This document shows positions 7,301 to 14,229 of a stretch of 20,681 nucleotides of DNA, piece after piece. Position numbers and translations under genes: made by a program. The notes beneath the pieces were generated by a model. That model saw only the letters and a program-made list of their open reading frames with translations. It had not been told where the DNA came from and did not search any database. Numbering within the stretch: the first letter of the stretch is position 1; the number at the start of each line of letters is the position of its first letter. Source of the stretch: JAUVXE01 sp964349355 (GTDB lineage Bacteria; Actinomycetota; Coriobacteriia; Anaerosomatales; SLCP01); contig CAYGFZ010000037.1 of assembly GCA_964349355.1 (NCBI GenBank), forward strand, positions 1 to 20,681, given 5' to 3'.

Positions 7301-10120
7301 GTCCGCATCGAGGAACTCGAACACGCGCCACTCGTGAGACAGGCACTGCTCGCCCACCAATACTGGCGACATAAGGGACTCGTGGCCGACCTCGTCGTAC
7401 TCAACACCCGGCCGACCAGCTACTCAGATGCGCTCGACGACCGTCTTCGGCTCCTCGTGCGGACCGGTCACGCGCTGCAACTCGTCGACAGGCCGGGAGG
7501 GGTGTTCCTTCGCCGGTCCGACCAGATGCATCCGGACGTCGCCAACCTGCTCGAGAGCGTCGCCCGCGCGGTCCTCGACGGAGACGGAGGCTCGATCGAA
7601 CTGCAGCTCAACCTCCGGGCCGAGCGTCCGCCTGCACCCGATGAGTTCATCGCGACTCGTGAGTCCCGGGCTCTCGCCACCACAGAGAGCGAACGGCCGC
7701 GACTCGTCCACGACAACGGTATTGGTGGCTTCGACCCCGCGACCGGCGAGTACGTGATCGTGCTCGACCGGCACGCGCCCACACCGGCCCCGTGGATCAA
7801 CGTCATCGCGTCGCCACACTTCGGATGCATGGTCTCGGAGGCCGGCATCGGCTGCACCTGGGCCCTGAACAGCCACGAGAACCGGCTCACCACCTGGAAC
7901 AACGACCCCGTAGCCGACGGCTCAGGAGAGGTGCTCTACATTCGCGATGAGGAGACCGGCGAATACTGGAGCCCCACGCCTCTACCATGCGGAAACGGCG
8001 GGGCCTTCGAGGTGCGCCATGGATTCGGCTACAGCCGCTTCCGTCACACCTCTCACGGTATCGACCACGATCTCCTCTGGTTCGTTCCCGCCGAGGATCC
8101 CGTGCGCATCGTCAAGCTGCGACTGACCAACCTCGGAGACGAGCCGCGCCACCTCTCGGTGACGCAGTTCGTTGAGTGGGTCCTCGGCTCGTCGCGCAGC
8201 ATGGCGCAACACCAGGTCGTGACGTGGTTCGATGCCGAGCTCGAGACGTTGACATCCCACAACCACTACAATCCCGACTTCCCCGGTCGGCCAGCCTTCC
8301 TCGCCTGCGACCGGGTGCTCGATTCCTGGACTGCGAGCCGCACGGAGTTCGTAGGGCGCAACGGGCACCCTTCGGACCCGGCCGCGATGCACGCGGGTCG
8401 CCTCGGCGGAACATCTGGCCGCTTCCACGACAACTGCGGAGCTCTGAGGGCGTGCCTCGAGATCGCACCCGGCGAGAGTTCCGAGATCACGTTCCTCCTC
8501 GGCCAAGCGGATCGCCTCGAGGAGGCACGGTCCCTTGTGGCTCGCTACAGAGACGCGCGCAAGGTGGACAGCGCGTTCGCCCAGATGCGACAACGCTGGG
8601 ACACAGTACTAGGGACGGTGCAGGTACGGACACCCGATTCCGCGCTCGACCTGCTCATCAACGGTCGCCTGCTCTACCAGTCGCTTGCGTGCAGGCTGTG
8701 GGGACGCACCGCGACCTACCAGTCCTCGGGCGCCTTCGGCTTCCGCGACCAGCTCCAAGACACCCTGTCGCTGATCTTCGCGCGACCGGACCTGGTACGC
8801 GACCAGATCGTCGAAGCCTCGCGCCACCAGTTCGAACGCGGGGACGTGCTGCACTGGTGGCAGCCGCTCTCCGGCAGGGGCGTGCGTACACGCATCAGCG
8901 ACGACCGTCACTGGCTTCCCCTCGTGGCTGCTGAGTACGTGTCTGCGACCGGGGACACCGACGTGCTCCGCGTACACACCCCCTTCATCGAAGGACCGGA
9001 GTTGGAACCCGGTGCCGAGGATGCCTACGTCCAACCGACGATCGCAGAACGCACGGCGACCGTCTATGAGCACTGCGTTGCCGCCCTGGAGTCCGGACTC
9101 GACGTCGGTGCCCACGGACTGCCGCTGATCGGTGGCGGCGACTGGAACGACGGCATGAACCGCGTCGGCCATGAGGGGCGCGGCGAGAGCGTGTGGCTCG
9201 CCTGGTTCCTCGATGTGGTGCTGCGCGCGTTTGCCCCGGTGTGCGAGCGGATGGGTGAGCCCGAGCGTGCGCTCCGGTACCGCGACCACGCGGCTGCCCT
9301 GGTCGCCGCTGCTGAGAGCGCGGGGTGGGACGGGTCGTGGTATCGCCGCGCCTACTTCGACGATGGCACCCCGCTCGGCACGCGCGACGCCGAGGAGTGC
9401 CGCATCGATGCGATCGCCCAGGCCTGGGCGGTCATCTCCGGGCAGGGCGACCCGGAGCGAGCAGAGATGGCTCTCGATTCCGTCGAGGACAAGCTGATCG
9501 ATCATGAGGCGGGCCTGATCGCGCTCCTCTCCCCTCCCTTCGACCGCATGTCCCACGATCCTGGCTACATCAAGGGCTATGTCCCCGGAGTGCGCGAGAA
9601 CGGCGGACAGTACACTCACGCGGCCGTCTGGGTCGCCCTGGCCCACCTGCTTCGCGGCGACGGAGACCAGGGCCTCAACCTTCTCGGCCTCATCAACCCG
9701 ATCAACCACGCGCGCACCCCGGACGAGGCCGCCCGCTACAAGGTCGAGCCATACGTCGTCGCGGCCGACGTCTACGCCGTCTCTCCGCATGTGGGGCGCG
9801 GCGGCTGGACATGGTACACCGGGTCAGCGTCGTGGTTCTATCGCGTCGCCGTACAAAACCTCCTCGGCCTGCGCATTATCGCCCAAGACGGCCGCCGGTA
9901 CCTCGCTATCGACCCCTGCGTGCCCAAGTCGTGGCCGCGCTTCGAGATCGACTACCGTGACGCCGACACCCTCTGGGCCATCACGATCGAGAACCCGCGG
10001 GGCGTCAATCGCGGCGTCGCCCGGGTCGAACTCGACGGAGACGTGCTGGAAGACCTACTCATCCCGCTTGATGATGACGGGGTCGAACACGAGGTGCGCG
10101 TGACGCTCCTCGGCGGATAA
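1322..10120 (+). CDS. Cyclic beta-1,2-glucan synthase-like protein (GT84/GH94, NdvB family)
   Basis: 2932 residues, near the usual 2800-2900 of NdvB/Cgs enzymes, which use UDP-glucose to build and close beta-1,2-glucan rings. Order of parts: a helical N-terminus; two membrane helices (about 410-465); a family-2-like glycosyltransferase domain with LTLDADTQLP (DAD at 630-632) and an LHRWVRGDW motif (RW at 778-779); further membrane helices (about 821-865 and 950-993); a glycoamylase-like domain (about 1008-1130 and 1362-1590, with YMAHHQGMSLVAFANAL); two GH94 amino-terminal beta-sandwich modules (from about 1657 and 2161); and a C-terminal GH94 (alpha/alpha)6 phosphorylase domain with GGGDWNDGMNRVG (Asp2607 and Asp2610, one of them the presumed acid catalyst). 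The enzyme is a membrane protein. Oddity: four cysteines in C-x5-C-x-C-x-C (1831-1841) just before ETDRARFLGR. It stands alone, divergent from the selenoprotein and convergent with the broken dehydrogenase. Family is confident; the actual product in this host is not. Confidence 0.93.
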   Translation: MTDVMAPVPTAEEVFLLDAPVRGELLTAEGLREAARQLAASQKSTTADPPATTPLLPLIGRIAESLRSDNAELARAVRLRHTLSPATEWLLDNHYLIEGQIRAVRQDLPARYGLELPRLITGEPSGFPRVYAAMLAMVGHTDADLDAERLARFMEGLQEVDPLTIGEVWAVPIMLRVALIENIRRLSFLVVHTYRATRAADEWATRLIVTAQDDPERLRDLVDELGRVAGAAAPAFYVRLSQRLQGRDAGEALGAFLSRTLAAGGRDLDELSHHLHQQQAADQVSIANSIGSIRFLEAYDWKTFFEDTSVVEQVLREDPSGVYPRMDFQSRDRYRRAVEMLARRCPLGEIEVAEATISLALDALSRDSADDVGGHVGHYLIRSGRPRLEESTDYTVQRRERLYRGPLAGRGAYYWGTLAVITALLTAILPLYALTSGASLLVASIIAVVALIPVSEAGLSIVNRLSAALFPPRVLPRLDYREPIAAGHRTLVVVPALLSSVRAVRSVFDNLEVAYLANRDANLGYALLGDLKAADSRHTEGDAEIVEAALRAVDELNARYLTEHGRAPFMLFLRGRSYSEAESSWMGWERKRGSLVELNRALRHSRETSFTHRIGDEEFLGGVTFVLTLDADTQLPRDSARKLVSTIAHPLNRARWSPGEPRVREGYGLIQPRVAMSLPAASRSFFAWLHSGTTGIDPYAGAVSDTYQDVFGEGSFTGKGIYELNVFMGVMDSAIPENTLLSHDLLEGCLLRVGLASDIELLDDHPATYRAQAARLHRWVRGDWQTLPWLGLRVPRENGRIPNPLSALHRWKLLDNMRRSMAGPALLLLITLGWWLLPGPAWAWPLIMVLLVLFPVYFTALDGLLRRPPNISFRRSAMAVWREFGRGSAQALLSLALLPHHAFLMTDAALRALWRMVVTRRKMLEWTTAADTERSLGTGLGAHVRKLGPTAAAGVALMAPGSLADPASALVALPLVALFAAGPVAAWWVSQLRPARCLDLSERQTADVRRVARLTWRFFETFVTAEGNYLAPDNYQENPKGEIAFRTSPTNMGLQLLCELSAYDLGYQTVRSLAERTADTLATMSGMRRFRGHFYNWYDTRTLEPLPPHYVSTVDSGNLAGHLLVVRQGLLESSEAPLVGTQLLDGLADTALLVLDDLSSRPGNRDGHGTDTGAARLRSLIEELLRDIATTDPPGDLGSWHTALSRWGALAQTARPLVASLESGDETDGRTPSALDAVTPLTDLIGDACEIIGDLAPWAPLLTNVPSAVLTDVRAAALEPLLGHVPSVVGIAEGLDEVLDTLDSLAADQPGDDDDARNASAGWADRLASAIRSARPRGVTLLARLRLDAGIAREMWERTDFSLLFDKQRLLFSIGFNTAEGRLDPSYYDMLASECRLASFVAIAKGDVAQEHWFRLGRQITQVGGSRVLLSWSASMFEYLMPLLVMRSWPLTLLDETYTSVVNRQIAYGRELGVPWGVSESAFNVKDASLTYQYQAFGVPGLGLKRGLSEDIVVAPYATALAISVAPEAALSNLQTLAGIGARGRYGFYEALDFTPGRIPAGEGRAVVKAYMAHHQGMSLVAFANALTGERMQERFHRDPMVASAELLLQERVPTTAPYTVPHAEEVENVRSIGELPEPPARHYPIADTPVPATHFLSNGRYSVMVTNGGGGYSRWKGVAITRYREDVTRDSWGHFFYLRDTATEEVWSAGHNPAPKHPDYYHVTFSADKAEFRRIDGDIETYTEVAVSPQDDVEVRRLTISNHGLVAHEIEVTSYFEVALTAQAADQAHKSFSNLFVETESLPELRALLFSRRPRSSAEERPWGFHVLACDTGDECSCSCETDRARFLGRLNGPEHPAAVHAGGDLSGTVGAVLDPAVAIRRTVRLEAGESVRLVFVTGAAPSRERAVFLAERYHDPRSTQRAIDLSWTGAQIELRDLGIGAEEAVTFQRLASRLLLTDPHSPLKTHTPSENGLPLSGLWSLGISGDHPILLVRIEELEHAPLVRQALLAHQYWRHKGLVADLVVLNTRPTSYSDALDDRLRLLVRTGHALQLVDRPGGVFLRRSDQMHPDVANLLESVARAVLDGDGGSIELQLNLRAERPPAPDEFIATRESRALATTESERPRLVHDNGIGGFDPATGEYVIVLDRHAPTPAPWINVIASPHFGCMVSEAGIGCTWALNSHENRLTTWNNDPVADGSGEVLYIRDEETGEYWSPTPLPCGNGGAFEVRHGFGYSRFRHTSHGIDHDLLWFVPAEDPVRIVKLRLTNLGDEPRHLSVTQFVEWVLGSSRSMAQHQVVTWFDAELETLTSHNHYNPDFPGRPAFLACDRVLDSWTASRTEFVGRNGHPSDPAAMHAGRLGGTSGRFHDNCGALRACLEIAPGESSEITFLLGQADRLEEARSLVARYRDARKVDSAFAQMRQRWDTVLGTVQVRTPDSALDLLINGRLLYQSLACRLWGRTATYQSSGAFGFRDQLQDTLSLIFARPDLVRDQIVEASRHQFERGDVLHWWQPLSGRGVRTRISDDRHWLPLVAAEYVSATGDTDVLRVHTPFIEGPELEPGAEDAYVQPTIAERTATVYEHCVAALESGLDVGAHGLPLIGGGDWNDGMNRVGHEGRGESVWLAWFLDVVLRAFAPVCERMGEPERALRYRDHAAALVAAAESAGWDGSWYRRAYFDDGTPLGTRDAEECRIDAIAQAWAVISGQGDPERAEMALDSVEDKLIDHEAGLIALLSPPFDRMSHDPGYIKGYVPGVRENGGQYTHAAVWVALAHLLRGDGDQGLNLLGLINPINHARTPDEAARYKVEPYVVAADVYAVSPHVGRGGWTWYTGSASWFYRVAVQNLLGLRIIAQDGRRYLAIDPCVPKSWPRFEIDYRDADTLWAITIENPRGVNRGVARVELDGDVLEDLLIPLDDDGVEHEVRVTLLGG

Positions 10121-10145
10121 TGCGTCAGCTGATCTGATAGCGCGC

Positions 10146-10905
10146 TCATCCCATCCATCGCTTGTGGAAGAACCGCATCACCCTCAGTTCGCCGATCACG
10201 CGCCGGGCACGAATGAGTGCCCCGGCGTAGGCGGCGACCGGGTAACGGAGCCTGTCGGAGGAGTCGAGGATCGCGGAGCGGATCTCCTCGGCGGCGGCCT
10301 GCGGCGTGGTGCGATTCGCTATCGAACCTTCGAAGCCGGCCATGGTCGCCATCGCGCCGGCGTAGGGACCCGATCCCTCATACGGCGAACCGCCGCGGCT
10401 GCGTACCGACTTGTCCCAGATAGCAGTCTCGACGAAACCCGGCTCGATCGCCTTCGCGCGGATGTTCGAGAGTGCAAGCTCATGCCAGAGCCCCTCAGAG
10501 TACCCCTCGAGCGCGTGCTTGCTCACGTTGTACGTCGTGAAGAGGGGGAACGCGAGCCGCCCGCCGACCGATGTGACGTTAGCGATCGTGCCACCACCCG
10601 CATCCCGCATCGCCGGCACCAGGCCCCGGATAAGCTCCAGCGGTTCGAGGACGTTGACGCGAAAGACCTCCTCGGCGACGTGCGGAGGCTCGTCTTCGAC
10701 GGGGCCGAAATGAAGTGTGCCTGCGTTGTTCAGGAGCACGTCGGGCACTCCGTGAGCCGCGATCACACGATCCGCCAACTGTCTGCCCGATCCCGGCTCT
10801 GCAAGATCGACACGCTCGAGGAACAACTCGCCCGGCCACGCCGTATCTGAATAGCGCCCAGGGTCACGAACCGTTCCGATGACTGTCCACCCGTCGCGCT
10901 TCGGA
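10146..10905 (-). pseudogene. Short-chain dehydrogenase/reductase lacking its N-terminal cofactor motif
   Basis: About 250 codons of a classical SDR. Recognisable sequence starts at KRDGWTVIGTVRDP, which is normally about residue 25 of the family, and continues through LLNNAGTLHFG, the catalytic Ser in NVTSVGG, the YNVSK Tyr/Lys pair and PGFVETAIW. The expected beginning, a beta strand plus TGxxxGIG that holds NAD(P), is absent in all three minus frames upstream; the frame instead runs into antisense of the FAD-oxidoreductase remnant. No ribosome site or suitable start is visible at the break, which sits directly beside a TATACT box. I read it as a 5'-deleted pseudogene. Alternatives are a short-start protein of unknown function or an assembly deletion. 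Confidence 0.7.
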
Positions 10906-10915
10906 AAGTATACCC
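10902..10915 (-). promoter_or_regulatory. TATACT -10-like element at the edge of the broken SDR
   Basis: Minus strand GGGTATACTTTCCG, nearly the same as GGGTATACTTCCG at 1175-1163 in the selenoprotein promoter (one extra T). No convincing -35 lies 16-18 bases upstream. It may be the original promoter of the SDR or of a lost gene. Confidence 0.3.
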
Positions 10916-10976
10916 GTGAGTGAGCGTCGCCCCGCAGTGCATAGACCGACGTCCCTTCGCCCGGAAGGAGTACGCC

Positions 10977-11080
10977 TTGCGAATAGCCGTGATCGGCGCC
11001 GGCATCTCCGGTGTCGGATCCGCGTGGCTCCTCTCTCCCCGGCACGAGGTCGACCTGTTCGAGGCCGAGGATCGTCTCGG
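10977..11080 (+). pseudogene. N-terminal remnant of an FAD-dependent amine-oxidase-like oxidoreductase
   Basis: A TTG start has a strong GGAAGGAG ribosome site six bases upstream. The frame then reads LRIAVIGAGISGVGSAWLLS and RHEVDLFEAEDRLG, the FAD-binding Rossmann start (GxGxxG, then the acidic end of the second strand) of NAD(P)/FAD amine oxidase-like proteins. Family identity stops after about 35 codons at EDRLG, where HTHT-type sequence would be expected. The frame runs on as unrelated sequence to a stop near 11201. Proteins of this family often head operons with a DUF1365 gene and a cyclopropane-fatty-acid synthase, which explains the piece that follows. Confidence 0.75.
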
Positions 11081-11091
11081 AACGACACACG

Positions 11092-11221
11092 CCGGGAGTC
11101 CGAGGTCTACGGCATGGGATTCGACGAGCGGTTCGTACGTATGTGGAGGCTCTGCCTGCAGCTCTGTCGCGTCGGATTCAGCTACCGCACCATCGATGTG
11201 ATGCAGGTGGGGCTGCGCTAA
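11092..11221 (+). pseudogene. C-terminal remnant of a cyclopropane-fatty-acyl-phospholipid synthase
   Basis: In a different frame from the preceding FAD remnant, the sequence reads RESEVYGMGFDERFVRMWRL, then LQLCRVGFSYRTIDVMQVGL and a TAA stop (11219-11221). This matches the end of the Cfa family (typically LGFDERFxRMWxxYLxYCExGF then a VQLVL-like tail). Only about 40 of roughly 400 codons remain. Together with the FAD remnant it looks like one internal deletion that removed most of a lipid-modification operon, perhaps about 3 kb if the usual gene order once applied. Confidence 0.7.
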
Positions 11222-11229
11222 AGGCCCCC

Positions 11230-11277
11230 GGAAAAGCGAACGCCTCTCCGGTCCGCTGGGGACTGACGAAGAGGCGT
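11230..11277 (-). terminator. Probable Rho-independent terminator of tRNA-Ile
   Basis: On the minus strand ACGCCTCT (11277-11270) and AGAGGCGT (11247-11240) form a perfect 8-bp stem with a partly paired interior (GTCC/GGAC). It is followed by TTCGCTTTTC (11239-11230), a moderate T-rich tail. It lies 14 bases beyond the encoded CCA of the tRNA. Confidence 0.6.
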
Positions 11278-11291
11278 GCGGCTGCGATGAG

Positions 11292-11368
11292 TGGTGGGCC
11301 CGGATGGATTCGAACCATCGACCTCACGGTTATCAGCCGTGCGCTCTAACCAACTGAGCTACGGGCCC
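11292..11368 (-). tRNA. tRNA-Ile (anticodon GAT)
   Basis: Full cloverleaf on the minus strand. The acceptor stem is GGGCCCG (11368-11362) with CGGGCCC (11302-11296), discriminator A at 11295 and encoded CCA at 11294-11292. The D-arm contains TAGCTCAGTTGGTTAGAGC. The anticodon stem CACGG/CCGTG encloses loop CTGATAA with GAT at 11334-11332, and the T-arm has GGTTCGAATCC. The 74-base body plus CCA is normal. A tRNA-Ile near the gyrase genes is common in actinobacteria; no tRNA-Ala follows here. Confidence 0.97.
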
Positions 11369-11398
11369 GTTTCTCCCTTTCGGGCGAAACGCTTTCGT

Positions 11399-11427
11399 AC
11401 CATAGCCCACAGGCCGAAAGTGGTCAA
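11399..11427 (-). promoter_or_regulatory. Promoter of tRNA-Ile
   Basis: On the minus strand TTGACC (11427-11422) and TATGGT (11404-11399) are separated by exactly 17 bases, about 30 bases upstream of the tRNA 5' end. It has five of six -35 matches and a TATggT -10. Confidence 0.75.
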
Positions 11428-11480
11428 GCAGACAACCGCTGGTCAGAAGGTGCGCTCTTCGACGTCGCCCGCCGCTACCG

Positions 11481-11486
11481 TATGAT
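11481..11486 (+). promoter_or_regulatory. -10-like TATGAT box before the nuclease gene
   Basis: TATGAT, 50 bases upstream of the chosen GTG start. The ATG at 11482 lies inside this box, which argues against using that ATG as the start. No clear -35 was found 16-18 bases upstream. Confidence 0.35.
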
Positions 11487-11535
11487 GGGAACGTACTGTA
11501 AGAGAAACCGCACGTCGCCGAGGAGCCACGAGCCC

Positions 11536-12039
11536 GTGATACACGTACGGATCGCAAGCCTGAGTGTCGACTCGACCAGCAATCAGCCGGTCATCATCCT
11601 GCGCCCCGTAGATGACGAGGCGAGTGGTGGCCGCTTGGTGCCCATCTGGATCGGCCAGACCGAGGCGACGGCCATCCTACTCGCACTGCAGGGCATCGTC
11701 CCTCCCCGTCCGATGACCCACGACCTGCTGCGTAACGTCATCGCCGGGATCGGCGGAACACTCACCCGCATCGAGATCACCCGGATCGAGGAGGGCACCT
11801 TCTACGCATCGATCGTCATTGCGCGCGCAGACGGCTCGGTCGTCGAAATCGACGCGCGCCCGAGCGACTCGGTCGCACTCGCAGTGCGGACCGAGACTCC
11901 GATCTACATCGCCGAGGAGGTCCTCGAGCAAGCCGCTGTCATCGAGGTGACCGAGGAGCCTGGCGAGAGTGCCGAGGCCGAGATCGAGCGGTTCCGAGAG
12001 TTCCTCGACGACGTCGACCCGAGCGACTTCCAGGGTTGA
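11536..12039 (+). CDS. Bifunctional nuclease family protein (BFN/DUF151)
   Basis: 167 residues from a GTG with AGGAG (11521-11525) ten bases upstream; a longer in-frame form from ATG 11482 would add 18 non-conserved residues. The single domain shows the family pattern: LRPVDDEASGGRLVPIWIG, QTEATAILLALQG, RPMTHDLLRNVI and DARPSDSVALAVRTETPIYI, followed by an acidic tail typical of the family. Proteins of this fold have been reported to have DNase and RNase activity; the cellular role in bacteria is not settled. The gene is divergent from tRNA-Ile and convergent with the exporter permease, 33 bases away. Family is confident, function only general. Confidence 0.85.
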   Translation: MIHVRIASLSVDSTSNQPVIILRPVDDEASGGRLVPIWIGQTEATAILLALQGIVPPRPMTHDLLRNVIAGIGGTLTRIEITRIEEGTFYASIVIARADGSVVEIDARPSDSVALAVRTETPIYIAEEVLEQAAVIEVTEEPGESAEAEIERFREFLDDVDPSDFQG

Positions 12040-12072
12040 GACTGCGGCGCCCCGACCCCGACCCGGCTGCGG

Positions 12073-13421
12073 CTACTCGTACCTCAGCGCCTCGATCGGA
12101 TCGAGACGTGAGGCCTTGAACGCCGGGTAGACACCGAAGAAGATCCCGACGGCCGCCGAGAACCCGAAGGCGAGGGCGACCGCCCACAGCGTCACCTCGG
12201 TCGGGACCCACTGTTGCAAGACTGCGGCTCCGATCGCCCCGAGGCCGATACCCACCATCCCGCCGAGAACCGAGAGCATGACCGCCTCGATCACGAACTG
12301 GCTCATGATGTCGTATGTCCGGGCACCCACAGCCTTGCGAATGCCGATCTCCCGGGTGCGCTCGCTCACGCTCACGAGCATGATGTTCATGATCCCGATG
12401 CCACCCACCAGCAGGGATATCCCCGCGATGCCGGCGAGCATGAAGGTCAGGGTCCCGAGTATCTGCTGGAAGATGCCGAGAGTCTGCTCCTGGCTGAACA
12501 CGCTGAATTCATCACCGAAGCGCGGTCTGAGAAGTTGGCCCACCTGCCTCTGCACCGCCTCGACCTGATCCGGGGAGCCGGCCTTGATCGCTATCAGGCC
12601 GATATCTGTCGTACCGAGGAGTCGCTGTGCCGCCGTGTAGGGCATGTAGACCTGGTTGTCCTGATCGCCCGTGAGCGATCCTCCCTGCGCGGTGACGTGC
12701 CCGATGACCGTGAATCGCTGCCCGTTGATGCTCATACTCTCGCCGACAGGGTTCTGGTTCGGGAAGAGGCGATCCCGCACACTGGCTCCGATCACGACCA
12801 CGCGCGCTGCAGCTGCCACTTCGCTGCGGCGATAGCCGCGNNNNNNNNNNNNNNNNNNNNNNNNNNNNNNNNNNNNNNNNNNNNNNNNNNNNNNNNNNNN
12901 NNNNNNNNNNNNNNNNNNNNNNNNNNNNNNNNNNNNNNNNCTCCGATCACGACCACGCGCGCTGCAGCTGCCACTTCGCTGCGGCGATAGCCGCGACCGT
13001 CAGCGTACTGTGCCGAGAAGACCTGGTCGGCGTTCTCGTTAGCCGCGGCGGTCGTGGAGCGCATCGTTCGATTGCCGACGCGGAGCGTGATCGGTCCCTG
13101 CACCACCGGGACGACGACGTGCTCCGGTCCGAGACGGCGCTGCAGCAGGTCAGCCTCTTCGACCGAGAACTGCCGCGTCGACAGCCCTCCGCCGCCCGGG
13201 CCTCCGCCGCCATCCTCAAAGTTGCCGGCGAAAACGAAGAGAAGGTTGGAGCCCAGTCCCTCGATCGAGCCCGTAATCTCATCCTGGACCCCCGTGCCGA
13301 TCGCCACGAGCAGGATCACGGCCGCCACGCCGATGATGACTCCGAGCATGGTGAGCGCACTGCGCACCTTGTTCGCGCCGAGCGCTCTCAGCGCGATGCG
13401 AAAGCTCTCTACAAGATTCAC
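12073..13421 (-). CDS. MacB/FtsX-type ABC exporter permease (split by a false assembly gap)
   Basis: The GTG start at 13421 overlaps the ATPase stop in a GTGA. Architecture: an N-terminal membrane helix (LTMLGVIIGVAAVILLVAIG), an extracytoplasmic MacB core domain with a glycine-rich stretch (FEDGGGGPGGGG), then three C-terminal helices with the conserved SERTREIGIRKAVGA loop and the ending RLDPIEALRYE. The N gap and a duplicated 55-bp end split it into two apparent ORFs in different frames. Removing 155 bases (12841-12995) brings the frames into register and gives a normal 397-residue protein reading AAAARVVVIGASVRDRLFPN across the join. It pairs with the ATPase and adaptor upstream to form a three-part exporter like Bacillus YknXYZ. 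The substrate is unknown; possibilities include peptides, lipids or drugs. Confidence 0.9.
12786..12840. repeat. 55-bp end duplicated across the gap (copy 1)
   Basis: Identical, base for base, to 12941-12995 on the other side of the N run. It is best explained as the same 55 bases present at both contig ends, and not as a biological repeat. Confidence 0.95.
12841..12940. other. Scaffold gap of exactly 100 N
   Basis: The fixed length of 100 is a placeholder and not a measured distance. The flanks overlap by 55 bp, so the true gap is probably zero or negative. Confidence 0.98.
12941..12995. repeat. 55-bp end duplicated across the gap (copy 2)
   Basis: Second copy of 12786-12840. A length of 55 equals a common assembler k-mer size, consistent with two graph contigs that share a k-mer overlap and were scaffolded without merging. 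Confidence 0.95.
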
Positions 13422-14227
13422 GCGCTCGCACCCTCTCCGGTAGCAGCCGCAAGCACCTCTGCCCGGCGGTCGGCAGCCACGATACGCTCGGTCACCGGCT
13501 CGTCTCGCACGATCCGGCCGTCTCGGATGTGCACCGCCCGCGTTGCGTGGCGCGCGACTGTGTCGTCGTGCGTGACGAGCACGACAGTGATGCCGTGCGC
13601 GTTGAGGTCCTGAAGGATCGTCATGACGTCGACACCCGAGACCGAGTCGAGGTTGCCCGTGGGCTCATCGGCGAGCACGATCGACGGCTCGGTCACAAGA
13701 GCGCGCGCGATGGCGACCCGCTGCTGCTGACCTCCTGAAAGCTGGTTAGGAAGGTGACCCATCCGGTCGCCGAGTCCGACGCGCTCGAGTGCTCCCCGGG
13801 CACGACGCGCCCTCTCCGGCCCGGATATCCCCGCGTATACAAGAGGGAGCTCGACGTTGGCCAGTGCGCTCGTGCGAGCGAGCAGGTTAAACGACTGAAA
13901 CACGAATCCGATGCGGCGGTTCCGTACGGCAGCCAACTCGTTCGGCACCATCTGCGAGACCTCCTCGCCCTCGACCATCACGCTGCCGGTGGTGGGCCGG
14001 TCGAGGAGACCGATGATGTGCATGAGCGTCGACTTGCCCGATCCGCTCGGACCCATGATGGCAAGCATCTCGCCGTCGCGGATCGTCACGTCGATGCCAC
14101 ACAGGGCGTTCACTTCGATATCGCCGAGGTAGTAGCGCTTCGTCACCCCGACCGTCTCCAGGACCGTATGCCCTCCGTGGGTCTTCGGGGAAACGGTCAT
14201 GGGACGGTTGCTGTCACGATGGTCCAT
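13418..14227 (-). CDS. MacB/LolD-type ABC transporter ATPase
   Basis: 269 residues. Walker A GPSGSGKST (59-67), Q-loop Gln111, signature LSGGQQQR (163-170), Walker B IVLADEPTGNLD (183-194) and switch His220 are all present, so the protein should be active. ATPases of this group power FtsX/MacB permeases by mechanotransmission from the cytoplasmic face. It starts two bases after the adaptor stop and ends overlapping the permease start, so translation of the three genes is probably coupled. No good ribosome site precedes ATG 14227; ATG 14200 is an alternative that drops nine non-conserved residues. The C-terminal extension after HIRDGRIV is about 35 residues and Ala/Glu-rich. Confidence 0.93.
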   Translation of the reverse strand: MDHRDSNRPMTVSPKTHGGHTVLETVGVTKRYYLGDIEVNALCGIDVTIRDGEMLAIMGPSGSGKSTLMHIIGLLDRPTTGSVMVEGEEVSQMVPNELAAVRNRRIGFVFQSFNLLARTSALANVELPLVYAGISGPERARRARGALERVGLGDRMGHLPNQLSGGQQQRVAIARALVTEPSIVLADEPTGNLDSVSGVDVMTILQDLNAHGITVVLVTHDDTVARHATRAVHIRDGRIVRDEPVTERIVAADRRAEVLAAATGEGASA

Positions 14228-14229
14228 GG

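Noticed and set aside
8609..9790. 393-codon minus-strand ORF
   Set aside because: Antisense to the GH94 catalytic domain, with low-complexity Val/Asp/Arg composition and no motif.
12786..12995. A genuine tandem repeat or insertion in the permease
   Set aside because: The copies are perfect, end exactly at a 100-N run, and one copy plus the gap must be removed to obtain a normal protein.
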